A DNA stretch of 64,000 bases, taken from Sideroxydans sp. (GTDB lineage: Bacteria; Pseudomonadota; Gammaproteobacteria; Burkholderiales; Gallionellaceae). Numbering within the stretch: the first letter of the stretch is position 1; each line of letters starts with the position of its first letter. Positions 29,674 through 40,264 of the stretch are shown here, in pieces. The notes under the pieces were generated by a model. The model worked only from the letters and a program-made list of their open reading frames with translations. It had not been told where the DNA came from and made no database searches. Where the stretch lies: NCBI GenBank assembly GCA_027310665.1, contig DAIDAJ010000105.1, forward strand, positions 1-64,000. The letters are read 5' to 3'. Both the position numbers and the translations under genes were made by a program.

Positions 29674-29964
29674 TCAATTGATGATCTCGAAATTGGTGTA
29701 ATCGCCATCCGTCGGATCGATATCGACTCGGTCCACCTGCGCCAGTTGCGGGCCGCGCTGCGCCCAGCTCACGATCGCGTCGACCGCGCCGGGATCGCCG
29801 TGCACCACGGCCTCCACCGTCCCGTTGCTGCGGTTGCGCACCCAACCGAAGATCGCCAGACGCTCCGCCTCGTGTTGCATCGACTGGCGGAAAAACACGC
29901 CCTGCACGCGGCCATGGATCACAAGGTGCAATGTTTTCGAGTTGGAAGAAGACGGGTTGGCCAT
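29674..29964 (-). CDS. Acylphosphatase
   Basis: LHLVIHGRVQGVFFRQSMQHEAERLAIFGWVRNRSNGTVEAVVHGD. Confidence 0.92.
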   Translation of the reverse strand: MANPSSSNSKTLHLVIHGRVQGVFFRQSMQHEAERLAIFGWVRNRSNGTVEAVVHGDPGAVDAIVSWAQRGPQLAQVDRVDIDPTDGDYTNFEIIN

Positions 29965-30100
29965 ATCGGTGCTCCTGCAATTGGGTCATCCTAGCAGCCG
30001 GCGCAGGGAATTCAAACAGCATCGGAATCATGTATTGATAATCCCGCCCTGCAGGCGCATGCTTTGAATTCGTCAACGATGGCTTCCCGAGGAGCACATC

Positions 30101-31462
30101 ATGAACAAGGTTATTGCGCTGCTGTTGTCCGGCCTGTTCTTGATCGCCGGGACGTGTCTGGCTGCATCTGCACCTGTGGTGGTCGTGCTCAACGTGGACG
30201 GCGCCATCAGTCCCGGCACTGCCGACTATGTCGTGCGCGGACTCAAATCTGCCGCAGCGGAATCGGCCCGGTTGGTCGTACTGAAGATGGACACGCCGGG
30301 CGGCTTGGATACGTCCATGCGCCAGATCATCAAGCAGATCATCGCTTCGCCGGTTCCCGTTGTTGCGTTTGTCGCGCCCGACGGCGCGAGGGCAGCAAGT
30401 GCCGGAACCTACATCCTCTATGCCAGCCATATCGCCGCGATGGCGCCCGCCACCAACCTGGGCGCGGCCACGCCCGTCATGATAGGCATCGGCGGGCTGC
30501 CGGGGTCGGGCGATCAGGCGCAAAAGGATGACAAGGCGAAACCTGCGTCGGGTGTCGCAGCCGCACCGCTTTCCGCCATGGAACACAAACTGGTCAATGA
30601 TGCTTCCGCCTACATCCGCAGCCTGGCGCAGATGCGCGGCCGCAACGTCGAGTGGGCGGAACAGGCGGTGCGGCAAGCCGTGAGCCTGACCGCCGCGGAA
30701 GCGCTGAAGCTCAAAGTCATCGACGTGATCGCAGACGACGTGCCCGACTTGCTGCGCAAACTGGACGGACACAAAGTGAAGGTGCTGAACGAAGAGCGCA
30801 CGCTGAACGTGACCGGAGCCGCCATCGTCACGCTGGAGCCGGACTGGCGGAACCGCGTGCTGTCTGCCATCGCGGATCCGAGCCTTGCTTATTTGCTGAT
30901 GCTCGCTGGCGTCCTCGGGATCTTTTTCGAATTCTCCAATCCGGGTTTCATCCTGCCGGGCGTGATCGGCGCCATCTCGCTGCTGCTCGCGCTGTTCGCA
31001 TTCCAGGTGCTGCCGGTCAACTACGTCGGGCTGGTGCTCATCCTGCTCGGTATCGCCTTCATGACGGCCGAAGCGTTCGTGCCCAGCTTCGGGATACTCG
31101 GTATCGGCGGCATCGCCTCATTCGTGTTCGGCTCCGTGATGCTGATCGATACCGATGTTTCGGGATACGGCGTTCCGTGGTCAGTGATCTTGCCGGTGGC
31201 ATTCGCCAGCGCACTGTTCATCTTCTTTGCAGTCGGCATGGCGCTCAAGGCGCGTAACCGGCCTGTCGTGAGCGGCCGGGAGGAATTGATCGGAGGTATC
31301 GGCGTAGTGCTGGAAGACTTCGACGGCAAGGACGGCTGGGCGCGGGTGCACGGAGAACGCTGGCGCATCGCAAGCAAGCAGCCCTTGAGCCAAGGACAAC
31401 GCGTCAGGGTCGTGCAGATGAACGGACTGATCCTGGAGGTGGAACCGGAAAGACAGGCATGA
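30101..31462 (+). CDS. NfeD-family ClpP-class membrane serine protease
   Basis: Signal peptide; VLKMDTPGGLDTSMRQIIKQI; GARAASAGTYIL; C-terminal NfeD TM/OB region. Confidence 0.92.
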   Translation: MNKVIALLLSGLFLIAGTCLAASAPVVVVLNVDGAISPGTADYVVRGLKSAAAESARLVVLKMDTPGGLDTSMRQIIKQIIASPVPVVAFVAPDGARAASAGTYILYASHIAAMAPATNLGAATPVMIGIGGLPGSGDQAQKDDKAKPASGVAAAPLSAMEHKLVNDASAYIRSLAQMRGRNVEWAEQAVRQAVSLTAAEALKLKVIDVIADDVPDLLRKLDGHKVKVLNEERTLNVTGAAIVTLEPDWRNRVLSAIADPSLAYLLMLAGVLGIFFEFSNPGFILPGVIGAISLLLALFAFQVLPVNYVGLVLILLGIAFMTAEAFVPSFGILGIGGIASFVFGSVMLIDTDVSGYGVPWSVILPVAFASALFIFFAVGMALKARNRPVVSGREELIGGIGVVLEDFDGKDGWARVHGERWRIASKQPLSQGQRVRVVQMNGLILEVEPERQA

Positions 31463-31561
31463 ATGATCGAGTAAACACCGAACGAGTCCCCTCTCTCGAA
31501 GGGAGAGGGAGAAAGGCAGATTTAATCATTTTGTTTCTGATGCTTTGATAAGGAGAATGAC

Positions 31562-32320
31562 ATGGACCTGAATTTGAGTTTCGGCGTTGTTGTGTTGCTG
31601 ATCGCGTTATTGGCGTTCTCAAGCCTGAAGATCTTTCGCGAATATGAGCGCGGTGTCGTCTTCATGCTGGGGCGTTTCTGGAAGGTCAAGGGACCGGGGC
31701 TGATCGTGATCATTCCCGGCATCCAGCAAGTGGTCAGGGTCGATCTCCGGACGATCGTGCTCGAAGTGCCGACCCAGGATGTGATCTCGCGCGACAACGT
31801 GTCGGTGAAAGTCAGCGCGGTGGTGTATCTGCGCGTCGTAGACCCCCAGCGGGCGATCATCCAGGTCGAGAACTACCTCAATGCCACCAGCCAACTGGCG
31901 CAGACCATGTTGCGCTCTGTACTGGGCAAGCACCAGCTGGACGACATGCTGGCGGAGCGGGAGAAGCTGAACAAGGACATACAGGAAGCGCTGGATGCGC
32001 AGACCGATTCATGGGGGATCAAGGTCGCCAACGTCGAGATCAAGCAGGTCGACCTGACCGAATCCATGATACGGGCCATCGCCAGGCAGGCCGAAGCGGA
32101 ACGCGAACGGCGTGCGAAAGTCATCCATGCCGAGGGCGAATTGCAGGCTTCGGAGAAGTTGTATCAGGCTGCCAAGATACTGGCGCAGGAACCGCAGGCA
32201 ATCCAGTTGCGTTACCTGGAAACCCTGACGGTGATCGGCGCAGACAAGAACACGACCATCGTATTCCCGCTGCCGATGGATCTGGTGACCCCGTTCCTGA
32301 ACAAGGAAAAACTGAAATAA
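31562..32320 (+). CDS. Slipin/SPFH-domain (stomatin-like) protein
   Basis: IFREYERGVVFMLGRFWKVKGPGLIVIIPGIQQVVRVDLRTIVLEVPTQDVISRDNVSVKVSAVVYLRV; partner of the NfeD gene. Confidence 0.95.
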   Translation: MDLNLSFGVVVLLIALLAFSSLKIFREYERGVVFMLGRFWKVKGPGLIVIIPGIQQVVRVDLRTIVLEVPTQDVISRDNVSVKVSAVVYLRVVDPQRAIIQVENYLNATSQLAQTMLRSVLGKHQLDDMLAEREKLNKDIQEALDAQTDSWGIKVANVEIKQVDLTESMIRAIARQAEAERERRAKVIHAEGELQASEKLYQAAKILAQEPQAIQLRYLETLTVIGADKNTTIVFPLPMDLVTPFLNKEKLK

Positions 32321-32344
32321 GGCGGTGGGGCGCCCAAGCCTGTG

Positions 32345-33016
32345 CTATTGCCTGAACAGGTTCGCCTTGGGCAGCCAGAGCTTGCTTTCCTGGTCTTCCT
32401 CCGCGGCGACATAGATGCTGCTGCTGTCGGCCGGGCTGTAAAGCACAACCGCTTTCACGTCCCGTCTCCCTTTGTAGCATTTTGAAATGGCTTCTTCAAA
32501 TGACGAGACGCCCGCTTTCGCCCTGTATTTATCCAGCAGCAATTTATCGTCACCCTCGGCTGCGGGCTCGCCGGTCTTGCCGGATATCGTCGGAGCGACC
32601 TCCGCATACCGTGCCTGCTTGAACATCACGCCCAGCACAAGATTTGCATACTCGGAAAGTTCGCTGCTCTTGCACAGGTAGAACGGTTCCTGTTGCGTCG
32701 AGTAGGTGACCGCTTTCGTTCCTGCCGGACATTCGGAATCCCGGCAACTTGGCGAGATGGGTGAGACTGCCGCACTGGAGCCGGACGCCTGATCCGGGTT
32801 GGCCCCGTCATGCACAGCATTTTTTGACGACCACAGGTACACAAGAACCAGCAACAAAAGCAGAACGAGGAATCCGATTCCCGCGTACCTGAAACTCCCC
32901 TGCCCGGGACTCGCCTCTTCCTGCGTTGCACGGGGGTCTGCCTCGCCGCAATACGGGCAGGACCCGGCATTCGAGTCGATGATCTTCTTGCATCTTTTGC
33001 AGGTTATCAATGCCAT
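32345..33016 (-). CDS. Zinc-ribbon membrane-anchored hypothetical protein
   Basis: MALITCKRCKKIIDSNAGSCPYCGEADP Zn-ribbon followed by one TM helix. Confidence 0.65.
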   Translation of the reverse strand: MALITCKRCKKIIDSNAGSCPYCGEADPRATQEEASPGQGSFRYAGIGFLVLLLLLVLVYLWSSKNAVHDGANPDQASGSSAAVSPISPSCRDSECPAGTKAVTYSTQQEPFYLCKSSELSEYANLVLGVMFKQARYAEVAPTISGKTGEPAAEGDDKLLLDKYRAKAGVSSFEEAISKCYKGRRDVKAVVLYSPADSSSIYVAAEEDQESKLWLPKANLFRQ

Positions 33017-33402
33017 CACAATCACCCGGAGCAAACGGGTCCGAAATCCATCAGCAAAGTCTGTACACGGCTTTATAGCAAAACTTAAAGTCGCCGGTTT
33101 GAATAAATGCACGGATGGCATTGTTCAAATTTCTGTATCGGGCACAGGCCCGGTTGCCCACACAGGGGAAAAAGGAAGTCCGGTCCCGGCCAATGTTAAA
33201 ACACCGTTAAGGCGGATCAAAAAGTGCCGGTTTGTTGCGTAACATTTGGGCAAACGTGTCAACATTACTTCCCCTGAAAGCGTTTTGTGATTTGTCCTCG
33301 AGGGGAAAGTTGGCAGCGGGGCGCAGAAATTACCGAATGTGCTACATCCTGCATCGCGTGAGTTTGAAAATAGATAAAACTAATTACGAACATGGAGGAA
33401 CA

Positions 33403-33768
33403 ATGAAATCTATCACCGCAAGCCTGGCAGCAACCGCAGCAATCATGGTCTCGGGCAATACGCTCGCAGTGGATATGCCGCCGCTGGCAAAAGAACTCAA
33501 TTGCGTTGCCTGCCACGCGATCGACCACAAGGTAGTCGGCCCGGCATGGCGCGACGTGGCCAACAGGTACACGGGCAAGGGCGTCACCACCTATACCTAC
33601 AGGGGCAAAGAGTATCCCCTGATCGAAGGCCTGGTGATGAAAGTATCCAAGGGCGGTTCCGGCAACTGGGGTTCCATGCCCATGCCCGCGAATGACCTGG
33701 CCGGCGCCAAGAGAGCCAAGATCGAGGAGCTGGTAAGGTTCGAGCAAAGCCTGGCCACCAAGCCATAA
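33403..33768 (+). CDS. Class I cytochrome c (c551/c552-like), periplasmic
   Basis: Signal peptide; ELNCVACHAIDHKVVGPAWRDVANRY heme motif CVACH; distal Met in SMPMPAN. Confidence 0.9.
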   Translation: MKSITASLAATAAIMVSGNTLAVDMPPLAKELNCVACHAIDHKVVGPAWRDVANRYTGKGVTTYTYRGKEYPLIEGLVMKVSKGGSGNWGSMPMPANDLAGAKRAKIEELVRFEQSLATKP

Positions 33769-33791
33769 GCTTCGATGCGCGATGCCATGAG

Positions 33792-33815
33792 GAAAGCCGG
33801 CTGATCGCCGGCTTT
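33792..33815 (+). terminator. Probable terminator downstream of cytochrome c gene
   Basis: gaaagccggc-tgatc-gccggctttc hairpin just after the stop. Confidence 0.6.
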
Positions 33816-33968
33816 CCCGTTTCCGGTGCACCATTGCGGTGCCGTACGCAAGCGGGTTTGGCGTGTGCCTGACTCGGCAAATCGAGACTAGGGACATCTC
33901 CCTGCCCGCAGTCCGGTAAAATGCGCCCGGCGGCAACCCTACACATGCAATGAACCATCGATCGAACA

Positions 33969-35927
33969 ATGGCTACCTATAACGAAGCAAGTTTCAAAGT
34001 CTTACGCGGTCTCGAGCCGGTGCGGCAGCGTCCCGGCATGTACACCAACCTGGAATCCCCCAACCACATCATCGCCGAAGTCGTGGACAACGCCTGCGAC
34101 GAAGCGCTCGCCGGTTATGCCAGGAACATCTTCGTCACCGCGCACGCCGACGGTTCCGTGTCCGTGCAGGACGACGGCCGCGGCATCCCGGTCGGCATCC
34201 ACAAGGAAGAAGGCCGGTCGGTCGTCGAGGTCGCCTTCACCGTGCTGCACTCCGGCGGCAAGTTCGACAAGGAAAAGGGCGGCGCCTACCAGTTCGCGGG
34301 CGGTCTGCATGGCGTCGGCGTGGCCGTGACCAACGCGTTGTCCAGGAAAGTCGAAGTCACCGTGTACCGCGAAGGCGGCCAGCACGAGCTGCGCTTCGTC
34401 GACGGCGTCGCCGAGAAGCCGCTGGCCAAGGCGGCGAGCTGCCCCAAGAACCAGACCGGCACCATGGTGCGCGCCTGGCCCAACCCCAAATATTTCGACA
34501 GCCCCAACGTCAACCTCGCGCAGCTCGAACTCTCGCTGCGCTCGAAGGCCGTGCTGCTGCCCGGTGTCACCATCACGCTGAACCTGGAAAAGAGCGGCGA
34601 GACCAAGTCGTGGACCTACCCGGACGGCCTGCGCGGCTACCTCGCCGAAGCCTTGTCCGAATTCGAACTCGCCACGCCCATCCTGTTGCAGGAGAAATTC
34701 GCGCGCAAGGGCGACACCACCGGCTTTGCCGAAGGCGAAGGCGCGACCTGGGCGCTGACCTGGAGCGCCGAAGGCAACGTGGTGCGCGAGTCCTACGTCA
34801 ACCTGATCCCCACGCCCTCCGGCGGCACGCATGAAGCCGGCCTGCGCGACGGCGTGTTCAATTCGGTGAAATCGTTCGCCGAGATCCACAGCCTGTTGCC
34901 CAAAGGCGTGAAGCTGGTGCCGGAAGACGTGTTCTCGCGCCTCTCCTTCGTGCTCTCGGCCAAGGTGCTCGACCCGCAGTTCCAGGGGCAGACCAAGGAA
35001 AAACTCGTGTCGCGCGACGCGCTGCGGCTGGTCTCATCCATGATCAAGGACCCGCTCGACCTGTGGCTGAACGAGCACCTGGAACCGGCGAAAAAGATCG
35101 TCGAGCTGGCGATCCAGCAGGCGCAGGCGCGTTTGCGCTCCGCGCAGAAAGTGGAAAAGAAAAAAGGCTCCAGCGTAGCCGTGCTGCCGGGCAAGCTCAC
35201 CGATTGCAGCTCCAGCGATGCCTCGCGCACCGAACTGTTTCTGGTCGAGGGTGACTCCGCGGGCGGTTCCGCCAAGCAGGGCCGCGACAAGGAATTCCAG
35301 GCCGTGCTGCCCTTGCGCGGCAAGGTGCTGAACACTTTTGAAGTCGAGAAGGACCGCCTGTTCGCCAACAACGAGATACACGACATCGCCGTCGCCATCG
35401 GCGTCGATCCGCATGCGCCGACCGATACCGTCGACCTTTCCGGCCTGCGCTACAACGCCATCCTGATCATGGCCGATGCCGACGTGGACGGTTCGCACAT
35501 CTCCACGCTGCTGCTGACTTTGTTCTACCGCCATTTCTACCGCGTGGTGGAAGCAGGCAAGATCTACATCGCGCAACCGCCGCTGTTCCGCATCGACGTG
35601 CCCGCGCACGGCAAAAAACAGGCGAGCAAGATCTACGCGCTGAACGAGGCCGAGCTGACCGGCACCCTGGACAAGCTGCGCAAGGAAAAAGTGCGCGAAG
35701 GCAGCTGGTCCATCTCGCGCTTCAAAGGCCTGGGCGAGATGAGCCCCGAGCAGTTGTGGGACACCACACTGAATCCGGATACCAGACGGGCGCTGTGCGT
35801 GAAGGCGGATGCCGCTTCGTACAAGGCGACGATGGGGATATTCAACATGCTGATGGGCAAGCAGGAAGCGTCGACCCGCAGGGCGTGGCTGGAGTATCAC
35901 GGGAATGAGGTTGAGGTGGATATTTGA
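33969..35927 (+). CDS. parE: DNA topoisomerase IV subunit B
   Basis: GHKL ATPase (VVDNACDEALAGYA), ELFLVEGDSAGGSAKQGRD, Toprim DADVDGSHI. Confidence 0.95.
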   Translation: MATYNEASFKVLRGLEPVRQRPGMYTNLESPNHIIAEVVDNACDEALAGYARNIFVTAHADGSVSVQDDGRGIPVGIHKEEGRSVVEVAFTVLHSGGKFDKEKGGAYQFAGGLHGVGVAVTNALSRKVEVTVYREGGQHELRFVDGVAEKPLAKAASCPKNQTGTMVRAWPNPKYFDSPNVNLAQLELSLRSKAVLLPGVTITLNLEKSGETKSWTYPDGLRGYLAEALSEFELATPILLQEKFARKGDTTGFAEGEGATWALTWSAEGNVVRESYVNLIPTPSGGTHEAGLRDGVFNSVKSFAEIHSLLPKGVKLVPEDVFSRLSFVLSAKVLDPQFQGQTKEKLVSRDALRLVSSMIKDPLDLWLNEHLEPAKKIVELAIQQAQARLRSAQKVEKKKGSSVAVLPGKLTDCSSSDASRTELFLVEGDSAGGSAKQGRDKEFQAVLPLRGKVLNTFEVEKDRLFANNEIHDIAVAIGVDPHAPTDTVDLSGLRYNAILIMADADVDGSHISTLLLTLFYRHFYRVVEAGKIYIAQPPLFRIDVPAHGKKQASKIYALNEAELTGTLDKLRKEKVREGSWSISRFKGLGEMSPEQLWDTTLNPDTRRALCVKADAASYKATMGIFNMLMGKQEASTRRAWLEYHGNEVEVDI

Positions 35928-35930
35928 TAC

Positions 35931-36130
35931 AAGCCCCTCGCGCTTTGCATCCCTCGCCCGCGCGCGGGAGAGGGACCGAGGGTGAGGGATGGTGATCGAA
36001 GAGCTGCTCTTCAAACATAACAATATGTTGAGCACAGACCCTCATCCCCAGCCCTTACACCGGCAGGAGGTACGCCGGTGGGTACCCCGCTGCTATGCAG
36101 CGACCCTTCCGCAGTCCCGCCTGCGGGCGA
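35931..36130. repeat. REP-like palindromic sequences in the parE-parC intergenic region
   Basis: CCCTCGCCCGCGCGCGGGAGAGGG; CACCGGCAGGAGGTACGCCGGTG; GTCCCGCCTGCGGGCGAAGGGAG. Confidence 0.6.
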
Positions 36131-36183
36131 AGGGAGAAAACAGATAAGCGGCACTAACCAATATTTACGGCAAGAACAAAAGA

Positions 36184-38553
36184 ATGACAACGAACGAAAA
36201 CGAACCACAAGACACACCAGAAATCGAAGCCCCCGCCCCCGCTGAATCCAGCTCAGGTGGCAAGCGCGAATTCGCCCCGCTCGCCAAGCTCCCCGACAGC
36301 GACGAAGTGCTCATCGCCGACTACGCCGAGCGCGCCTATCTCGAATACGCCGTCTCCGTGGTCAAAGGCCGCGCCTTGCCCGAAGTCTGCGACGGACAAA
36401 AGCCCGTGCAGCGCCGTATCCTCTACTCGATGCGCCAGATGGGACTGACGCATGGCAACAAGCATGTGAAGTCGGCGCGGGTGGTGGGTGATGTGCTGGG
36501 TAAGTACCATCCGCATGGCGACTCTTCCGCGTATGAAGCGATGGTGCGGCTGGCGCAGGATTTTGCGATGCGCTATCCGCTGGTGGATGGCCAAGGCAAC
36601 TTTGGTTCGCGCGACGGCGACAACGCGGCGGCGATGCGTTACACCGAGGCGCGGCTCACGCCGATCGCCGATCTGCTGCTGTCCGAGCTGGACATGGGCA
36701 CGGTGGATTTCATTCCCAATTATGACGGCGCATTCCAGGAACCGGCGATGCTGCCTGCGCGCCTGCCGATGGTGTTGCTCAACGGCGCATCCGGCATTGC
36801 GGTGGGCATGGCGACCGAGATTCCTTCGCATAATCTGAAGGAAGTCGCCAAGGCCGCAGTCATGCTGGCGAAGAACCCAAATATCAAGGACGACAAGCTG
36901 CTGTCTTACGTCAGCGGGCCGGACTTCCCCGGCGGGGGACAGATCATTTCTTCCGATGCGGACATCCGCGATGCCTACACCACGGGACGCGGTTCGCTGA
37001 AGATGCGCGCACGCTGGACCATAGAACAATTGGCACGCGGCCAGTGGCAGGTGGTGGTGAGCGAATTCCCGCACGGCGTCTCGGCACAGAAGGTGCTGGA
37101 GGAGATCGACGAGCTGACCAACCCCAAGGTCAAGGCCAACAAGAAATCACTCACGCCGGAACAGACGCAGAACAAGCAGCTCATCCTCTCGGTGCTGGAT
37201 GCGGTGGCCGACGAATCGGACAAATCGCAAAAGATCCGTCTGGTATTGCAGCCCAAGTCATCGAAGCAGAGTCCGGACGACATGATGGCGGTGCTGCTCA
37301 CCCACACCAGCCTGCAGAACTCCGTGTCGGTCAACCTCACCATGATCGGCCTGGACGGACGCCCGCAGCAGAAGTCGCTGGCGCAGGTGTTGCGCGAGTG
37401 GGTCGAGTTCCGTTTGCGCACCGTCACGCGGCGTTGCGAGTATCGATTGGGCCAGGTCAACGACCGCCTGCACATCCTCGCCGGGCGCATGATCGTTTAC
37501 CTGAACATCGACGAAGTGATCGCGCTGATCCGCGGCTCGGATGCGCCCAAGGAAGATCTGATGGCGCGCTTTGAATTGTCCGAGCGGCAGGCCGAAGACA
37601 TCCTGGAGATCCGCCTGCGCCAATTGGCGCGCCTGGAAGGCATCAAGATCGAGAAAGAGATCAAGGCGCTGGAAACCGAACGCAAAGAACTGAAGAAGAT
37701 CCTTTCCAGCGAAGATGCGCTGCGCGAACTGGTGGTGAGCGAGATCGAAGCCGATGCCAAGACCTATGGCGACGAGCGCCGCACGCTGATCGAAGAAGCG
37801 CAGGTGACCAAGGTGACCGCGCAAGTGAGCGACGAACCCGTGACGGTGTTCATCTCGCAACGCTTCTGGGTGCGCACGCGCCAGGGACACGGCATCGACG
37901 CCAGCAGCATCGCCTTCAAGGACGGCGACAGCATCGCCGCCACCTATGAGGTGCGCACCACGGACCACTGCATCGTCATCTGCAGCAACGGCCGCGTGTG
38001 CAGCATCCCCGTCTCTGCGCTGCCCTCCGGCCGCGGCGACGGCGCACCGCTGGCCACCTTCATCGAACTTGCCCCCGGCGCGAAGATCGCGCACGCCTTC
38101 TGCGGCAAGACCGAAACCCCCGTGCTGATTTCCACCAGCGCCGGTTACGGCTTCCCCTGCTTCATCGGCGACATGGTGGGCCGCAACAAGGCGGGCAAAC
38201 AGTTCATCAGCGTGAAAGAAGACACTATCTTGCCGCCGGTCATCGTCACACCGACGCAAAACTCACTGGTCGCCGTGGTAAGCAAACAGAACCGGTTGCT
38301 GGTGTTCATGCTCTCGGAACTGAAGCTGCTGCAAGGCGGCGGCAAAGGCATGATGCTGATCGACCTGAAAGAAGGCGACGAGTTGACGGCTTGCACGGTT
38401 GTGAATCAACCGGCGGTGACGCTGTGCGGCACGGCGGGTAGCAAGGTGCAGCAGTTGAAGATTGGCGGGAAGGAACTGCAGACGTACTTTGGGGCGAGGG
38501 CCAGGGCCGGGAAGGTGGTGGAGACTAGGTTGAAGGGGTTGAGGTTTGAGTAA
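36184..38553 (+). CDS. parC: DNA topoisomerase IV subunit A
   Basis: [69 protein letters not shown]. Confidence 0.96.
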   Translation: MTTNENEPQDTPEIEAPAPAESSSGGKREFAPLAKLPDSDEVLIADYAERAYLEYAVSVVKGRALPEVCDGQKPVQRRILYSMRQMGLTHGNKHVKSARVVGDVLGKYHPHGDSSAYEAMVRLAQDFAMRYPLVDGQGNFGSRDGDNAAAMRYTEARLTPIADLLLSELDMGTVDFIPNYDGAFQEPAMLPARLPMVLLNGASGIAVGMATEIPSHNLKEVAKAAVMLAKNPNIKDDKLLSYVSGPDFPGGGQIISSDADIRDAYTTGRGSLKMRARWTIEQLARGQWQVVVSEFPHGVSAQKVLEEIDELTNPKVKANKKSLTPEQTQNKQLILSVLDAVADESDKSQKIRLVLQPKSSKQSPDDMMAVLLTHTSLQNSVSVNLTMIGLDGRPQQKSLAQVLREWVEFRLRTVTRRCEYRLGQVNDRLHILAGRMIVYLNIDEVIALIRGSDAPKEDLMARFELSERQAEDILEIRLRQLARLEGIKIEKEIKALETERKELKKILSSEDALRELVVSEIEADAKTYGDERRTLIEEAQVTKVTAQVSDEPVTVFISQRFWVRTRQGHGIDASSIAFKDGDSIAATYEVRTTDHCIVICSNGRVCSIPVSALPSGRGDGAPLATFIELAPGAKIAHAFCGKTETPVLISTSAGYGFPCFIGDMVGRNKAGKQFISVKEDTILPPVIVTPTQNSLVAVVSKQNRLLVFMLSELKLLQGGGKGMMLIDLKEGDELTACTVVNQPAVTLCGTAGSKVQQLKIGGKELQTYFGARARAGKVVETRLKGLRFE

Positions 38554-38627
38554 TACACGCTTCATGAATCTTCAAGCTACCATTTACAACTTCTGAAAGA
38601 AGGTTTACTCGCATCAGTCGGATTGAT

Positions 38628-38667
38628 GTGTAACCGTCCCTATAATAGTTGCTAGGGACGGTTACAC
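38628..38667. repeat. 15-bp perfect inverted repeat (REP-like hairpin)
   Basis: GTGTAACCGTCCCTA-taatagttgc-TAGGGACGGTTACAC. Confidence 0.85.
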
Positions 38668-38669
38668 GG

Positions 38670-38798
38670 TTAACTAAATAGCTTTAGTTGAACCGGCCAC
38701 GACCGAAAATGCTGGCAAACATGTTCCAGACGTCCAAAACGGAAACGCTGGTATGCCCGCACAAATACGGTCTTGGTTTTATAGAATGAATAATTCAT
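38670..38798 (-). CDS. Candidate small (42 aa) basic/aromatic protein
   Basis: MNYSFYKTKTVFVRAYQRFRFGRLEHVCQHFRSWPVQLKLFS with a GGAG ribosome-binding site (cttggagatagtaATG). Confidence 0.5.
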   Translation of the reverse strand: MNYSFYKTKTVFVRAYQRFRFGRLEHVCQHFRSWPVQLKLFS

Positions 38799-39037
38799 TA
38801 CTATCTCCAAGCCTTGATTGGAGGGCGTTTGGTTTGACTTTGACGTGTTACAAGCGTAGATTTCAGCCTGTCTTTCTAGACAAGTCAAAGGCTGCTAGGG
38901 ATGCCCTTAGCACCTAGACGGGTTGAAATTCATTGGCCTAATAAGGTCAAATGGGTTTTAGCCATTTTTGAGCCCTCCGTGACCGCGTACCATTGCGGAC
39001 TATGGTTCCTCTGCAGGAAAGGGTTGATGTACAAGAA

Positions 39038-39072
39038 ACGCCAATTGGGTGCAACCAATTGGCGTTTCGCTT
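39038..39072. terminator. Strong hairpin, probable terminator downstream of the 39075-39890 gene
   Basis: GAAACGCCAATTGG...CCAATTGGCGTTTC, 14 bp stem, immediately 3' of the minus-strand gene. Confidence 0.7.
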
Positions 39073-39074
39073 TC

Positions 39075-39890
39075 TTAGCTATGCTTGCCCTCATCATTTG
39101 TCGGGTAAAGAAATTGGATCGTATGCGTAAAGGCGGTTAGGAATCTCGTTTGTTCGGCAACTGTCCATGACGCTCCTTGTGAAGGAAGTTTTCGTAGCAA
39201 TCCTATAATTGCCGTATCAACGCCACTCGCCCCGCCATCTCCTACCACAACTGGAGATCTATTTTTTTCTTGCGTAACAGTATCAACCTTAGACTGATCA
39301 TTGTCCTGACTATTGGGCTGTGTAATAGGCCGCGCGTGTATTTGTGTGACGGTAGGCTTAATCAATTTTGATCTATCGCCGGTAGTCGAAAAAAATCCAG
39401 CCTGCTCCGCTGAATTCAGAAACACACGAACAGCTTGGGCGCTTCGATCGGGAAGAATTTTGTATTGGTGTAGAAACAAATTCTTAATTCCAACTTCTGC
39501 AGGAAGCTGAGAACCTCGAAAATGCTCATAGGCTTTAGCGAACAGCGGGACACCAAGAAAAGCTTCCACCCTAGCGGATACGGCATCCTCTGGCATTACG
39601 GGAGAAAGGATCGACTTGGCACGTTCAGTGACTGAGAAAGTGCTATCAGTGCTTTCTACAAACCCAAAATGCTTTGAGGCTGCTGATATGCGGGTCATGT
39701 ATGTTCCGCTATTTGTAGACTTATACCCCAGCCAATGTGCAAGCTGCTCAGGACTCGAAGTCCCCCCACCTTGAGTCATAATAACTTGGGCGACTGCCAA
39801 TGAAGCTGCGAGATCAAAATAAGGCGAAGTAATCCCTGAGCGCCTGATGTCGCCATCCTTTGTTTCTTTTACTGTCTTTATCTCTGCCAT
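39075..39890 (-). CDS. Hypothetical protein with apparent winged-helix region
   Basis: 271 aa, low GC relative to flanks, EQLAHWLGYKSTNSGTYMTRISAASKHFGFVE resembles wHTH; no family confidently recognised. Confidence 0.65.
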   Translation of the reverse strand: MAEIKTVKETKDGDIRRSGITSPYFDLAASLAVAQVIMTQGGGTSSPEQLAHWLGYKSTNSGTYMTRISAASKHFGFVESTDSTFSVTERAKSILSPVMPEDAVSARVEAFLGVPLFAKAYEHFRGSQLPAEVGIKNLFLHQYKILPDRSAQAVRVFLNSAEQAGFFSTTGDRSKLIKPTVTQIHARPITQPNSQDNDQSKVDTVTQEKNRSPVVVGDGGASGVDTAIIGLLRKLPSQGASWTVAEQTRFLTAFTHTIQFLYPTNDEGKHS

Positions 39891-40264
39891 TTTTCACCTC
39901 TGCGCGGTCGCATTACCATTCACAATTTCGAGCATGGTAATGCGTACTTCTATATATTTCAAGAGAAATATACCGCCAGTTACTATTCGCAGTTATAATA
40001 ATATTTATATTGATATAATTCAACACGATAGAGTATATAAACAATTACCAGTTCCAGTTAATCTCTAAATTTTACCGGTACCAGAATCGATTGGGTCACA
40101 GAATCGATGCAATTAAAAAAACAATCGAAAACAATCGGGGACAGACTGAGCTAGCCCGCCTTTCCCAGACAGTTCAATTCAGCACCACACAGTTGGCCTC
40201 TTCAAGCTAAAGCTAAAGGGGCCAGGCTCGGAATATTCTTAGCAACTAAATCCGTCAGCTTCTT

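Noticed and set aside
28856-30772. 638-aa minus-strand ORF
   Set aside because: Only the last 271 aa (start 29671) form the SDR; the upstream part is open frame antisense to the acylphosphatase/NfeD region
34002-36035. Long minus-strand ORFs across parE
   Set aside because: Shadow ORFs antisense to parE
38901-39140. 79-aa plus-strand ORF
   Set aside because: Runs through the strong hairpin at 39038-39072 and overlaps the minus-strand gene end; no homology signature recognised
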